Below are positions 44,719-52,910 of a stretch of DNA of 64,000 nt, one piece after another (the first letter of the stretch is position 1; every line of letters starts with the position of its first letter). The DNA comes from QHXW01 sp035297145 (GTDB taxonomy: Bacteria; Acidobacteriota; Terriglobia; Bryobacterales; Bryobacteraceae), in contig DATGZN010000109.1 in the NCBI GenBank assembly GCA_035297145.1, positions 124,001 through 188,000 of the forward strand, read 5' to 3'. Both the position numbers and the translations under genes were made by a program. The notes beneath the pieces are model-generated. The model was given only the letters and a program-made list of their open reading frames with translations. It made no database searches and had not been told where the DNA came from.

Positions 44719-44739
44719 GGGCGAGGCACCGCCTCGCCC
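44719..44739. repeat. GC-rich palindrome, hairpin family B, copy 2
   Basis: 9-bp arms GGGCGAGGC and GCCTCGCCC around ACC, preceded by ATGTAG. It lies between convergent genes (44702 and 44767), where it could act as a bidirectional terminator stem. Confidence 0.6.
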
Positions 44740-44766
44740 TGTGCCTACGCTTTCCGGCCACGCTAC

Positions 44767-46122
44767 CTATCGCCGCGGCCCGAAGTTGGTTGACAAGTAA
44801 TCGAGGAAGCTTTCCCGAAGATCAGGTCTTACCTGCGCCCCCCATCCGCTCATTTTGTTGAGCTCTCGGTCCCACTGTGCGCGTGTGAGCCTTTGCTGGC
44901 GGATGACATCGTCTTCGTGGCACGTGAAGCAGGCGTTTTTGAAAGCCGTCGAAGGCTCAGGCGCCGGCGGGCGCGAAGGCGCCGAAGCAGCCGCGCCCGA
45001 ACGCACGTCGATTCCGACTCGCGATACGACGTTCCAGCCGTAGCCCGAGGGGTTCCACTCCTGCGCCAAGGGTTGCACCGCTCCGCTAACATCGCGCGCG
45101 CGTGACATCACCGTGTAATATGCTTCACGCGCCGGAGCCCAACTATACTCCCATTGCCTCCAGCCGAACTGCGTTTGCTGATCGCGATACAAAGAAGCTG
45201 AGTTCCACGTTCTGCCGTTGTCTACCGACACCTGCACTTCCGTCACCGGGCCCATGTCGCCGCTCCAGGCGGCTCCCTTTACCGTAATCGGCGTTTCCGG
45301 CGGCACCACGACTCCGTCCACGGGCGAAGTAATCACGGACTTCACTTGCAGGCTGGTCACCGGCGCCATCTGATCCGGCGTCAGCGTTGTGCCCGGCGCC
45401 ACTGGATGATCGGGCTTCCGATAAGCAATCTTCATCCAGAACCCATCCCATTCTTTGTTCAGCACGGTGATGGATGTCAGCCATTTCACCCAGGAATCGC
45501 TGGCCCAGCCCGGCGCCACTACACGTAGCGGGAATCCATGCTTCACTGGGAGCGCCTGGCCGTTCATCTCATAGGCGAGCAGCGTATTCGGATCGAGCGC
45601 CTTCTTTACCGTGATCGAGCGCCGGAAATCCTGCATGGTGCCGAGCGGTTCATCGGCCCCGTCAAACAAAACTGCTACTGCCGACGGTTTGACTCCCGCG
45701 CGCTTCAGAACGTCCGCCAGCCGCACACCCCGCCAGCGGCCATTGCCGACGCTGCCCGAAATCCACTGTAGGCCGGGAACCATCGGATCATAGAGTCCGC
45801 GCCCGTTGCCGGCGCACTCGGCTACCGCGACCATCTCAATCGGGGGCAGGCTGCGTAATTCGTCCATCGTCAGCGTCAGTGCCGTGGCCACCTCGCCATC
45901 CACCTGCAACCGCCAGTCGCCAAGATTGACGGTGGGGACGTAAACATGGGTGCGGACAAAGAAATGCTCCACCGGCGTGATGTAATCCGAGAATCCCGAC
46001 AACGGCATCTCCAGATCCTCAGGGCGCGTGGAGCGAACGATCATCCCTTCCTTGGGACGATCTTGAGCGGCGAGCAGTCCGCCGGCAGCGAGAGCAAAGA
46101 AACGCCGGCGTGAGTGGGTCAT
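44767..46122 (-). CDS. Sulfite-oxidase-type molybdoenzyme fused to a C-terminal c-type cytochrome motif
   Basis: 451 residues from ATG 46122, with AAGGAAGGG just upstream. The Tat signal MTHSRRRFFALAAGGLLAAQ is followed by the molybdopterin domain; the Mo-ligand Cys103 is in VAVAECAGNGRGLYDP. A Mo-co dimerisation (Ig-like) domain follows from about 260 (VITSPVDGVVVPPETPITV). The C-terminal ~60 residues carry CFTCH at 398-402, a haem-binding CxxCH with little room for a full cytochrome domain. Related SorA/SoxC enzymes oxidise sulfite; here the intramolecular haem would accept electrons. It is exported folded with its cofactor. Confidence 0.9.
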   Translation of the reverse strand: MTHSRRRFFALAAGGLLAAQDRPKEGMIVRSTRPEDLEMPLSGFSDYITPVEHFFVRTHVYVPTVNLGDWRLQVDGEVATALTLTMDELRSLPPIEMVAVAECAGNGRGLYDPMVPGLQWISGSVGNGRWRGVRLADVLKRAGVKPSAVAVLFDGADEPLGTMQDFRRSITVKKALDPNTLLAYEMNGQALPVKHGFPLRVVAPGWASDSWVKWLTSITVLNKEWDGFWMKIAYRKPDHPVAPGTTLTPDQMAPVTSLQVKSVITSPVDGVVVPPETPITVKGAAWSGDMGPVTEVQVSVDNGRTWNSASLYRDQQTQFGWRQWEYSWAPAREAYYTVMSRARDVSGAVQPLAQEWNPSGYGWNVVSRVGIDVRSGAAASAPSRPPAPEPSTAFKNACFTCHEDDVIRQQRLTRAQWDRELNKMSGWGAQVRPDLRESFLDYLSTNFGPRR

Positions 46123-46482
46123 GCCCTTCCTTGGGACTCCCATTTTTATTCCTGGTCTGGGTATTCTACACCCAACCGGCGCGCTCGACGCCAGATCACA
46201 AGGGCGTCAGCTAGAACGAGTTTACTTCTTCACCCGCTCGTCTTTTTCCACTTTTCCGTCGCGGATGTGGATGACGCGGTCGGCGTGCAGCGCAATGTCG
46301 TGCTCGTGGGTCACCAGCACGATCGTGTTTCCCTGCTCGTGTCTCCGAGCAAAGTTGAGCGATAGTTGTGTTTCGCAGGCGCAGCATGCAAGTAGGCCAG
46401 TCGCGGTGCGAGCAGGGTCGAGAACCCCAAAGCATGACGGGGTGTAATAAGCCCCTGCAGCCAGTGCCAGACTAATCCGCGC
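46123..46482. other. Gap with an ATPase 3'-fragment and degraded sequence
   Basis: 360 bp containing the duplicated ATPase end (46222-46341). The rest (46342-46482) has no ORF, RNA or strong hairpin that I recognise and may be eroded coding sequence. Confidence 0.4.
46222..46341 (-). pseudogene. 3' fragment of a MacB-type ATPase gene (about 40 codons)
   Basis: 118 bp (46224-46341) match 49369-49486 with four substitutions, including the stop codon. The reading frame stays open and encodes an H-loop (VLVTHEHDIA) and the C-terminal HIRDGKVEKDERVKK. Walker A, Q-loop, signature and Walker B are absent, so it cannot function alone. It sits 141 bp downstream of the ADOP stop, in the same orientation as the intact gene 3.1 kb away. 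Confidence 0.85.
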
Positions 46483-49005
46483 TCACTCTTGCCGCAGTGT
46501 GGTCATGGGATCTACCCTCGTGGCACGCCGAGCGGGAATGTATCCGGCAAGCAGGGCCACGGCCGAGAGAACACCAGCTGCCAAAACCATCGTCGTTGCG
46601 TCGCGTGGCGCGAGACCGTACAACATTTGTTGAAGTACTCGCGTGGCGGCCAGCGAAATCAAGATTCCAGCAACCAAACCTCCAGCCAGCACTGCGATGA
46701 GGTCTCGCATAACGAGGGCCAAAATAGAGGCCGGCTCCGCCCCTAGTGCCATTCGCACGCCGAATTCTTTTTGCCGCTGCGTCACCAAATAGCTAAACGT
46801 GCCATACAGGCCGATCATCGCCAGTATTAGAGCCAGCGCGCCAAAGAAACCCGAAAGAAGCGCCAATAAGCGCTCCTGAGCTAACGAATCGTTCACTTGA
46901 TCGGCCAGCGTGTGGAACTCGAGAGGAATGGCACGATTCACTTCGGCGACCGCGGCAAGAACTGGTACAGTCAGTCGCGACGGTGGTATCGCCGTACGCA
47001 ACTCCAGAGTGTCGCGATCTTCCAGCTCGGATAGATAGTTAAGAGGCAAAAAAGCCGTGGCGCGGTCTTCCTCGCGGAGCGAAAAATATTTGAAGTCTTC
47101 TATCAATCCCACAACCTCGACTGGTTGAGCCGTCGGCGCACCTTCTAAATACGCCCTGCCGATCGGGTTCAAGCCAGGAAAGAACCGGCGCGCAAAAGTC
47201 TGATTGATGATAGCCACATGCGAACTTCCCATATCAGCGCGGGTGAAATTACGCCCAGCTAGTAATCGCATTCGCAGCGTTGGCAAATAGCCCGGCGAGA
47301 TGGAGTCTGTGTAGACCCAGAACTTGCTGTCGTCCTCCGACTCCGACCACCCGGCAGAGTCTTTAAGAACGATCGACGGTTTCGTCCATTCGGTGTGAAC
47401 GCTGTTGTTCACGCCCAAGCTACCGGAGATCGGGGTGATCATCGAACAGCCGACCGAAAGAACGCCAGGCAACGCGCTCAGGCGGCTTTCGATCGCCTCG
47501 TAGGTGGCGGCCTGCCGGTCTACGGGTATTTTTGCCGTCCGCAAGTCAGTTTGCACGAGCAGGACATTGTTGCGGTCGAAACCGATGTCAAGCGTCACCA
47601 GCTTCACGAAACTTCTCAGCAGAAGGCCGGCAGCCACCAGGAGAACGAGTGAGAGTGCCACTTGTGAACCAACGATCCACTTGCGCACGTGAAAATGCAG
47701 CGATCGCCCGGCTTCCCCAGACTGGCTACCCCTCATCGCGGAACTCAGGGAAACCCGCGTCGAGCGCAGAGCAGGGAGCAGGCCGAAGAGAAGAGGGGTG
47801 AGCCCAGCGCCCGCAAGAACGAATCCAAGCATGCGCGTGTCGAGGGATAAATCGAGGAAGACCGAATTCTGTGCTGTCGAGATGCTGCGCGCCAGCAAAG
47901 CTGCTGTCCAGCGCGCGAGAAGGGCGCCGAGCAGTGCGCCACCTGACGAAAGCAGAACGCATTCAGTCAAGAGTTGGCGAATCAGACGCGTGTGACTGGC
48001 CCCCAGTGCCTGCCGCACCGCGAACTCTTTATCGCGTGTTACGGCGCGAGCCAGCGTCATGCTCCCGAGGTTGGCACAGGCGATAAGCAGCACGAGGCCG
48101 ACTACAATCATCATGATCTGAAGCGGCTGGCTGAATTGGTTCCGTAAACGAGAAATGCCAGACGCAGCGGGAATTGCCGTCAATGCTATCTTCGACAAAT
48201 ACTGGCGTTCTTCTGCTGAGGCGTCCTGCGGTATGAAGATCCTGGGCGAAATGGTTTTAAGCCGCGAGGTTAGCTCAGCCCTGCTCATCTTCGGATGGAT
48301 GCGACCTCCTACGTTCAGCCACAAGAAGTTGCCATCGTCCAACCGGGGCTTTTTTCCGTCGAAGATCGCTGTAGCGCAGATGGGCAGCGCCAAGTCGAAC
48401 TTCTCACCCACTTCCATGCCGAAAAAGCCGCGTGGCGCAACGCCGATCACTTCAAAGGCCCGGCTGCGGAGAGAAAGTGTGCTGCCGATGGCGCTCATCG
48501 CCTCGCCGAAGTGATCCTGCCAGAAACCATAGCTGAGTACGGCCACGGCTGGGCAGCCGCGCCGGTCATCCGAATCGGAAATCAAGCGTCCTGCAGCCGC
48601 GTCGAGGCCCATGGCTCTGAAAAATCCGCCACTGACCCAGACTCCATTGGCAGGACGCATCGTCCCGCCTTGGGTGAGATCCAACTCATCCTTGTTGCTC
48701 CAGGCGAACGCCGCGGCGAAAACGTCTTGATGGTCACGCACTTGCTCCCACACCGGATTGGCAAAGGTGCTCGACTTATCGCTCCAATCCGGGGCGCGGT
48801 ATTCGAGCTGCATCAACTCCTGAGGCCGCTCGACCGGCAGATATTTCAAAATTACGGCGTCCACCAGGCTGAAGATGGCAACGTTGGCGCCGACTCCCAA
48901 GGCCAACGACAAGATCGCGACCGCGGCAAAGCCAGGGCTGTTCTTCAGAGTGCGGAGAGCGTAGTGAACATCCAGCGTCAGTGTGTCGAGCCAGTGTGGC
49001 ACCAT
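46483..49005 (-). CDS. MacB/FtsX-type orphan permease (ADOP type), second copy
   Basis: 840 residues from ATG 49005, five bases after AGAGGT. Same layout as 41532-43973: N-terminal YALRTLKNSPGFAAVAILSL, a MacB periplasmic core, FtsX helices (IMMIVVGLVLLIACANLGSM), a second FtsX half ending IPARRATRVDPMTTLRQE. The two permeases share these signatures but diverge elsewhere, so this is an older paralogue rather than a recent duplicate. It lies downstream of a MacB-type ATPase (49367-50107) and MacA-type adaptor (50123-51544) but is separated from them by an IS66 remnant, and is flanked by 118-bp direct repeats. Confidence 0.9.
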   Translation of the reverse strand: MVPHWLDTLTLDVHYALRTLKNSPGFAAVAILSLALGVGANVAIFSLVDAVILKYLPVERPQELMQLEYRAPDWSDKSSTFANPVWEQVRDHQDVFAAAFAWSNKDELDLTQGGTMRPANGVWVSGGFFRAMGLDAAAGRLISDSDDRRGCPAVAVLSYGFWQDHFGEAMSAIGSTLSLRSRAFEVIGVAPRGFFGMEVGEKFDLALPICATAIFDGKKPRLDDGNFLWLNVGGRIHPKMSRAELTSRLKTISPRIFIPQDASAEERQYLSKIALTAIPAASGISRLRNQFSQPLQIMMIVVGLVLLIACANLGSMTLARAVTRDKEFAVRQALGASHTRLIRQLLTECVLLSSGGALLGALLARWTAALLARSISTAQNSVFLDLSLDTRMLGFVLAGAGLTPLLFGLLPALRSTRVSLSSAMRGSQSGEAGRSLHFHVRKWIVGSQVALSLVLLVAAGLLLRSFVKLVTLDIGFDRNNVLLVQTDLRTAKIPVDRQAATYEAIESRLSALPGVLSVGCSMITPISGSLGVNNSVHTEWTKPSIVLKDSAGWSESEDDSKFWVYTDSISPGYLPTLRMRLLAGRNFTRADMGSSHVAIINQTFARRFFPGLNPIGRAYLEGAPTAQPVEVVGLIEDFKYFSLREEDRATAFLPLNYLSELEDRDTLELRTAIPPSRLTVPVLAAVAEVNRAIPLEFHTLADQVNDSLAQERLLALLSGFFGALALILAMIGLYGTFSYLVTQRQKEFGVRMALGAEPASILALVMRDLIAVLAGGLVAGILISLAATRVLQQMLYGLAPRDATTMVLAAGVLSAVALLAGYIPARRATRVDPMTTLRQE

Positions 49006-49366
49006 TCAATACCTCTCTGGGTATTCAGGCAATTTTTGCACCGAGCAGCAGCAGAGGTCAATCAACGCCAAGGGACCATCCTACGCCATTTATTTGCCAT
49101 TTCCGGGACCAAAGCCGGACTTTGAATTAAGCCTGGGTGGAAGCCCAGTTGTGGGGTAGAAGGACGTTCAGCCGGGTGATGGGGTGTTGCGGCGATGCGA
49201 GACAGAACATCTTTGAGCTAGGCGAAGGGATCGACACCAACGCGCTGACAAGAGGCCTTAGCCGCGCGCGTTCGCAAGTACTCCAAGGCCTGCATGGACT
49301 CCGGCCAGAGTGGCTCGCCGCCAGCTGTGGTGATCTCTGAATCCTTGCAAGCAAAGTCGCACGGTC
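49006..49366. other. Gap between permease and ATPase containing transposon remains
   Basis: 361 bp. 49141-49262 is a decayed IS66 transposase end (separate entry). 49263-49363 stays open in the same frame, with a short GGEP-containing segment. 49006-49140 has no recognised content besides the permease ribosome-binding site. Confidence 0.4.
49141..49262 (-). pseudogene. Decayed IS66-type transposase C-terminal remnant
   Basis: Read on the minus strand it gives SCQRVGVDPFA, then a stop (TAG), LKDVLSRIAA, and after a one-base shift HPITRLNVLLPHNW. This is the order of IS66 TnpC C-termini (RxGVDPFAYLrDVLtRIaaHP..RldeLLPhrW). The TAG replaces the usual Tyr codon and the shift breaks the frame, so it is dead. 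Only the last ~35 codons remain; no inverted repeats or target duplication could be identified. Confidence 0.72.
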
Positions 49367-50107
49367 TTACTTCTTGACCCGCTCGTCTTTTTCCACTTTT
49401 CCGTCGCGGATATGGATGACGCGGTCGGCGTGCTGCGCAATGTCGTGCTCGTGGGTCACCAGCACGATCGTATTTCCCTGCTCGTGCAGCCGCGCGAACA
49501 GCGCCATGATCTCGTTGCCCGTGGCGGTGTCGAGGTTGCCCGTGGGTTCGTCGGCCAGCAGAATGGAAGGATTGTTCACCAGTGCCCGCGCTACCGCTAC
49601 GCGCTGCCGCTGGCCTCCGGAAAGTTCGTTGGGTTTGTGATGCATGCGCGGCGTCAGGTCCACTTGCTCGATCGCCTTCTTCGCCCGCACCAGTCGCGCC
49701 TCAGCGCTCATACCGCTATATATCAGCGGCAGCTCGACATTGTGCAGCGAGGTCGCGCGCGGCAGCAGGTTGAAGGTCTGAAACACGAAGCCGATTTCTT
49801 TGTTCCGGATCCGCGCCAGCTCGTCGTCATTCATCTCGCTGACCAGCCGCCCGTTGATGTAGTACTGTCCGCGCGTCGGCGTATCCAGGCAACCAATCAG
49901 GTTCATCAGCGTCGATTTGCCCGATCCCGACGGCCCCATGATCGCCACGTACTCGCCGCGCCGGATCTCGATATCCACGCCCGACACCGCGTGAATCTCC
50001 TGATCGCCCATGATGTACGTCTTCCAGAGGTCGTACGTCCGGATGACAATGCCATCTCTCTTCAACTCTTCGCCGCGTTCGATCAGCGCATCCGCCGCTT
50101 GTGCCAT
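49367..50107 (-). CDS. MacB/LolD-type ABC ATP-binding protein
   Basis: 246 residues. Walker A GPSGSGKST, Q-loop FVFQTFNLLPRATSLHNVEL, signature LSGGQRQRVAVARAL, Walker B ILLADEPTGNLD, H-loop VLVTHEHDIAQHADRVIHI. This is the lipoprotein/macrolide exporter subfamily. The adaptor gene ends 15 bp upstream, so adaptor and ATPase form one operon. A permease would complete a tripartite pump; the ADOP gene 361 bp downstream is the candidate but IS66 debris lies between. The last ~40 codons are duplicated at 46222-46341. Confidence 0.93.
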   Translation of the reverse strand: MAQAADALIERGEELKRDGIVIRTYDLWKTYIMGDQEIHAVSGVDIEIRRGEYVAIMGPSGSGKSTLMNLIGCLDTPTRGQYYINGRLVSEMNDDELARIRNKEIGFVFQTFNLLPRATSLHNVELPLIYSGMSAEARLVRAKKAIEQVDLTPRMHHKPNELSGGQRQRVAVARALVNNPSILLADEPTGNLDTATGNEIMALFARLHEQGNTIVLVTHEHDIAQHADRVIHIRDGKVEKDERVKK

Positions 50108-50122
50108 TCGTGGTTCTTTCGG

Positions 50123-51544
50123 TTATGCCTCTGTTTTGACTGGAGCTTTGTTGTCGACCTTCACGGACGCATCCGGGCGGATGGTGCGGATCACCTGGTA
50201 GCTGCCGGTGACAATCTCGTCGCCTTCCTTGAGGCCGTTCAACACTTCGATGTCCGTGGCGCCCGTGATCCCCGTCTCCACTTTGCGGAACTGCGCTTTG
50301 TTGGCCGAAACCACGAACACACCCTGAATTTCTTCCTTGCGAGCTTTTTCAGCGGCCGGATCGAACTTGGCCGCCTGCACCACCACGCCGCTCTTCGGCT
50401 TGGGCTCGAGGTCGCCCTTCTGGCGGATGGTCAACGCTTGGATCGGAATCGTCAGCGTGTGCTGCCGCGTGGCGGTCGTGATCTTGGCCGTGCAGGAGAG
50501 GCCCGGCCGTATGTCCTCCGGCGGATTATCCAGCGCCACCACAACCTTGAAATCCTTGGCTTCCTGGCTCGAGGTTGTGCTTTGCGACGCCGCCACGCCT
50601 GTCGAGCGGATGATGGCCGTGTCACCGATCTCGATCACGTGCCCTTTGAACGTCTTGTTGGGAATCGCGTCGATCGTGACGTCCGCCTGTTGCTCCAACT
50701 TCACGCTGACGATATCGGTCTCATCCACCTTTACTTCCGCCGTGATGATCGACATATCCGCGATCGTCATGATGGTAGTGCCTGGCAGGTTGGGAAGGCC
50801 TGGAATGACCGTTTCGCCTACGCGCACCGGAAGATTCGTCACTACGCCGGCCAGCGGCGCAAAGGAGTCGTACTTCTTCAGGACGTCCGCCGCGCGCGTA
50901 ACCGTCGCCCGAACCTGCGTCACATGCCTTTGTGCGGAATAGAGCTGCGAATTCGTCTGCTCCCTCTGGGCCCTCGCCTGTACCAGCTTTGCCTGGGCTT
51001 CATTTAAGGAAGCCACCGCCGATTGATACGTGGCCTGGCGCGTATCGTAATCCTGCTTCGGGATGAGCTTGTTCTTGTACAGCTCCTCGCTGCGCTTCAT
51101 GTCCAGCGACGCGTGCTCCAGATCCGCTTTTGCCCGGTCGACGCCCGCCTGCATGGTCACCAGGTTATCGTCGCTGGCCTTGAGCCCTTCCTCGGTCGCG
51201 GCCGCGTCCGCCTCAGCTGAAGACAGCGACGCCTGCTGGGCGTTCACATCAGCCTCCGGCTGCGTGTTCTCGATCCTGGCGAGCAATTGCCCCTTCTGCA
51301 CGTGTTGCCCTTCGATGACTGGAATCTCAGTCAACTGGCCGGTGGCGTTCGCGCCGATATTGATGTATTTGCGCGGTTTGATTTCGCCTGACGCCGTCAC
51401 GAGGCTGGTCAGATCCTGTCTCACGACGCGCCCGGTTTCCACTGTGACAATTCCACGATGGCTGTAGCGGACTCCCGCGAAGACGGCAATCGAGCCCCCC
51501 ACCAATACAACTACGGCGATGACTACTTTCCACTTGCGCTTCAC
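50123..51544 (-). CDS. MacA/HlyD-type periplasmic adaptor of an efflux pump
   Basis: 473 residues from GTG 51544. An N-terminal anchor helix (VVIAVVVLVGGSIAVFAGV) is followed by a membrane-fusion architecture: lipoyl half IGANATGQLTEIPVIEGQHV, a long coiled-coil hairpin (ANAQQASLSSAEADAAATEE to LVQARAQREQTNSQLYSAQR), second lipoyl half and beta-barrel domains. A ~60-residue insert with Lys/Pro-rich text (RQKGDLEPKPKSGVVVQ) precedes the membrane-proximal domain. It bridges the inner-membrane ATPase/permease and an outer-membrane channel. It ends 15 bp before the ATPase. Confidence 0.9.
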   Translation of the reverse strand: MKRKWKVVIAVVVLVGGSIAVFAGVRYSHRGIVTVETGRVVRQDLTSLVTASGEIKPRKYINIGANATGQLTEIPVIEGQHVQKGQLLARIENTQPEADVNAQQASLSSAEADAAATEEGLKASDDNLVTMQAGVDRAKADLEHASLDMKRSEELYKNKLIPKQDYDTRQATYQSAVASLNEAQAKLVQARAQREQTNSQLYSAQRHVTQVRATVTRAADVLKKYDSFAPLAGVVTNLPVRVGETVIPGLPNLPGTTIMTIADMSIITAEVKVDETDIVSVKLEQQADVTIDAIPNKTFKGHVIEIGDTAIIRSTGVAASQSTTSSQEAKDFKVVVALDNPPEDIRPGLSCTAKITTATRQHTLTIPIQALTIRQKGDLEPKPKSGVVVQAAKFDPAAEKARKEEIQGVFVVSANKAQFRKVETGITGATDIEVLNGLKEGDEIVTGSYQVIRTIRPDASVKVDNKAPVKTEA

Positions 51545-51682
51545 TGTTGGATTGCTCCCTTCGGATTAGACGCAGTAATGGGGGCAGTTGTTCACAGATA
51601 AATATGGTATCACGCGAAACACGCTAAACCCGGGTACTACATTGATGCTATTGAGGTACCAGGTTATGTCGCGGGCCAGCCC

Positions 51683-51955
51683 CTACTTATGTGTCAACCA
51701 GATGACGCTGGCTGGTTGCCTACTGTCGCAAGCCATGGAATCGGTGACTCCGGAGGCGATCTCCGCGCATGCGTTTTCGGTCGCCGTTCGTTGCGCTTGA
51801 GCCTCGGTTGACGCCGCCGCCACCCGGCACGCCTGCCGCCCCTGGAATACCACACACACCTCACACTTGTACCGATTGTTGCCCATGGTCGTGTAGACCA
51901 GGACGATCAGCACCACCACCACAAATGCAATCCCGAGAATGACTGTTTTCTTCAC
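51683..51955 (-). CDS. Small membrane-anchored Cys-containing protein
   Basis: 90 residues from GTG 51955. One N-terminal helix (TVILGIAFVVVVLIVLVYTT) is followed by a short soluble domain with CEVC, ACR, NACAE and MACDS, suggesting two disulfides or a metal site. No family is recognised. It begins 3 bp after the accA stop, so it is translated with accA. The product probably sits in the inner membrane with the Cys domain outside. Confidence 0.7.
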   Translation of the reverse strand: MKKTVILGIAFVVVVLIVLVYTTMGNNRYKCEVCVVFQGRQACRVAAASTEAQAQRTATENACAEIASGVTDSMACDSRQPASVIWLTHK

Positions 51956-51958
51956 GCG

Positions 51959-52837
51959 TCAGTCCCCCGCCACCAGCGTCCGGCCCGCGTGAGTCGTGAA
52001 GAAGTTTCCCATCCGCCGGAATTTCTTGTAGCGTTGCTCCACCAGCTCTTCGCCGGACAGCCTGCTCAGTTCGTCTAAAGAATCGTGGATCTTCTTGCGC
52101 ACCAGTTCCGCCGCCCCGTCCGCATTTTCATGCGCTCCGCCGGGCGGCTCGGGGATGATTCCATCGATCAGACCTAGTTGAAGCAGATCTTCGGGCGTCA
52201 GTCGCAGCGCCGCTGCCGCCAGTTCCGCCTTGGCTGAATCGCGCCAGATGATGGCGGCGCAGCTCTCCGGCGAAATGACGCTGTAGACCGAGTTTTCCAT
52301 CATGAAGACCTGGTTACCGACTCCCAACGCCAAGGCCCCGCCCGATCCGCCTTCACCGATGCAGACAGCAATTACCGGTACAGCGAGCCGCGCCATCTCC
52401 CGCAAGTTGTAGGCGATCGCCTCGGCCTGCCCGCGCTCCTCGGCATCGATTCCCGGGTAGGCCCCCGGCGTATCCAGAAACGTAATCACCGGCCGCGAGA
52501 ACTTGGCCGCTATCTGCATCACGCGAATAGCTTTGCGATAGCCTTCCGGTTTTGGCATGCCAAAGTTACGATGCAGTTTCTGTTTTGTATCCCGGCCCTT
52601 CTGCTCACCCACCAGCATGACCGGCCGGCCCTCAAAAAATCCCATTCCACACACCACCGCCGGATCGTCAGCAAACAGGCGATCCCCATGAATCTCTTGG
52701 AAATCGGTGATCAGCCGCTCGATGTAGTCAAGCGTGTGCGGCCGTTTCGCATGCCGCGCCAGCAACACGCGCTGCCAAGCCAGGTTCGGCTGTTCCGGCG
52801 GCGTTTGCTCTGGCGGTTCAGGATGATCCATGGGCAA
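51959..52837 (-). CDS. accA: Acetyl-CoA carboxylase carboxyltransferase subunit alpha
   Basis: 292 residues from TTG 52837 (nine bases after GAGGT) or ATG 52831. AccA signatures: LLARHAKRPHTLDYIERLIT, GDRLFADDPAVVCGMGFFEG, TFLDTPGAYPGIDAEERGQA, CIGEGGSGGALALGVGNQVF. The N-terminus is about 30-40 residues shorter than E. coli AccA before the ARH..RP motif, yet the catalytic core is intact. With AccD it transfers CO2 from biotin to acetyl-CoA, the first step of fatty-acid synthesis. A 34-bp palindrome (52874-52907) lies about 40 bp upstream of the start, in the likely promoter region. Confidence 0.95.
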   Translation of the reverse strand: MPMDHPEPPEQTPPEQPNLAWQRVLLARHAKRPHTLDYIERLITDFQEIHGDRLFADDPAVVCGMGFFEGRPVMLVGEQKGRDTKQKLHRNFGMPKPEGYRKAIRVMQIAAKFSRPVITFLDTPGAYPGIDAEERGQAEAIAYNLREMARLAVPVIAVCIGEGGSGGALALGVGNQVFMMENSVYSVISPESCAAIIWRDSAKAELAAAALRLTPEDLLQLGLIDGIIPEPPGGAHENADGAAELVRKKIHDSLDELSRLSGEELVEQRYKKFRRMGNFFTTHAGRTLVAGD

Positions 52838-52873
52838 CTAGATTCTACCTCATGCCAGGTTGGGGCAGCCTAG

Positions 52874-52907
52874 ACATCATGATGCCTTTTGGCAAGCATC
52901 ATGATGT
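52874..52907. promoter_or_regulatory. 34-bp palindrome, copy 1 (upstream of accA, next to the TonB-receptor stop)
   Basis: Perfect 12-bp arms ACATCATGATGC and GCATCATGATGT with a 10-bp spacer. Each arm contains CATCATGATG, itself a palindrome. The element is flanked by CTAG on the left, as is the copy at 56508-56541, with the same arm and spacer lengths but a different spacer sequence. It ends 3 bp from the receptor's stop (52911). Operator is the best guess; a role as a repeat element is the alternative. Confidence 0.72.
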
Positions 52908-52910
52908 ATA

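Noticed and set aside
46211..46435. Minus-strand 74-codon ORF over the ATPase fragment
   Set aside because: It is in a different frame from the recognisable ATPase C-terminal fragment and has no family features.
41532..49005. Treating the two ADOP permeases as a recent duplication
   Set aside because: They share family motifs but diverge widely outside them; no long identical nucleotide stretches were seen between them.
49006..49366. Complete IS element
   Set aside because: Only the last ~35 codons of an IS66-type transposase are recognisable, with no terminal inverted repeats found.
49412..51007. 531-codon plus-strand ORF
   Set aside because: Antisense to the MacB-type ATPase and MacA-type adaptor, both with complete family motifs.
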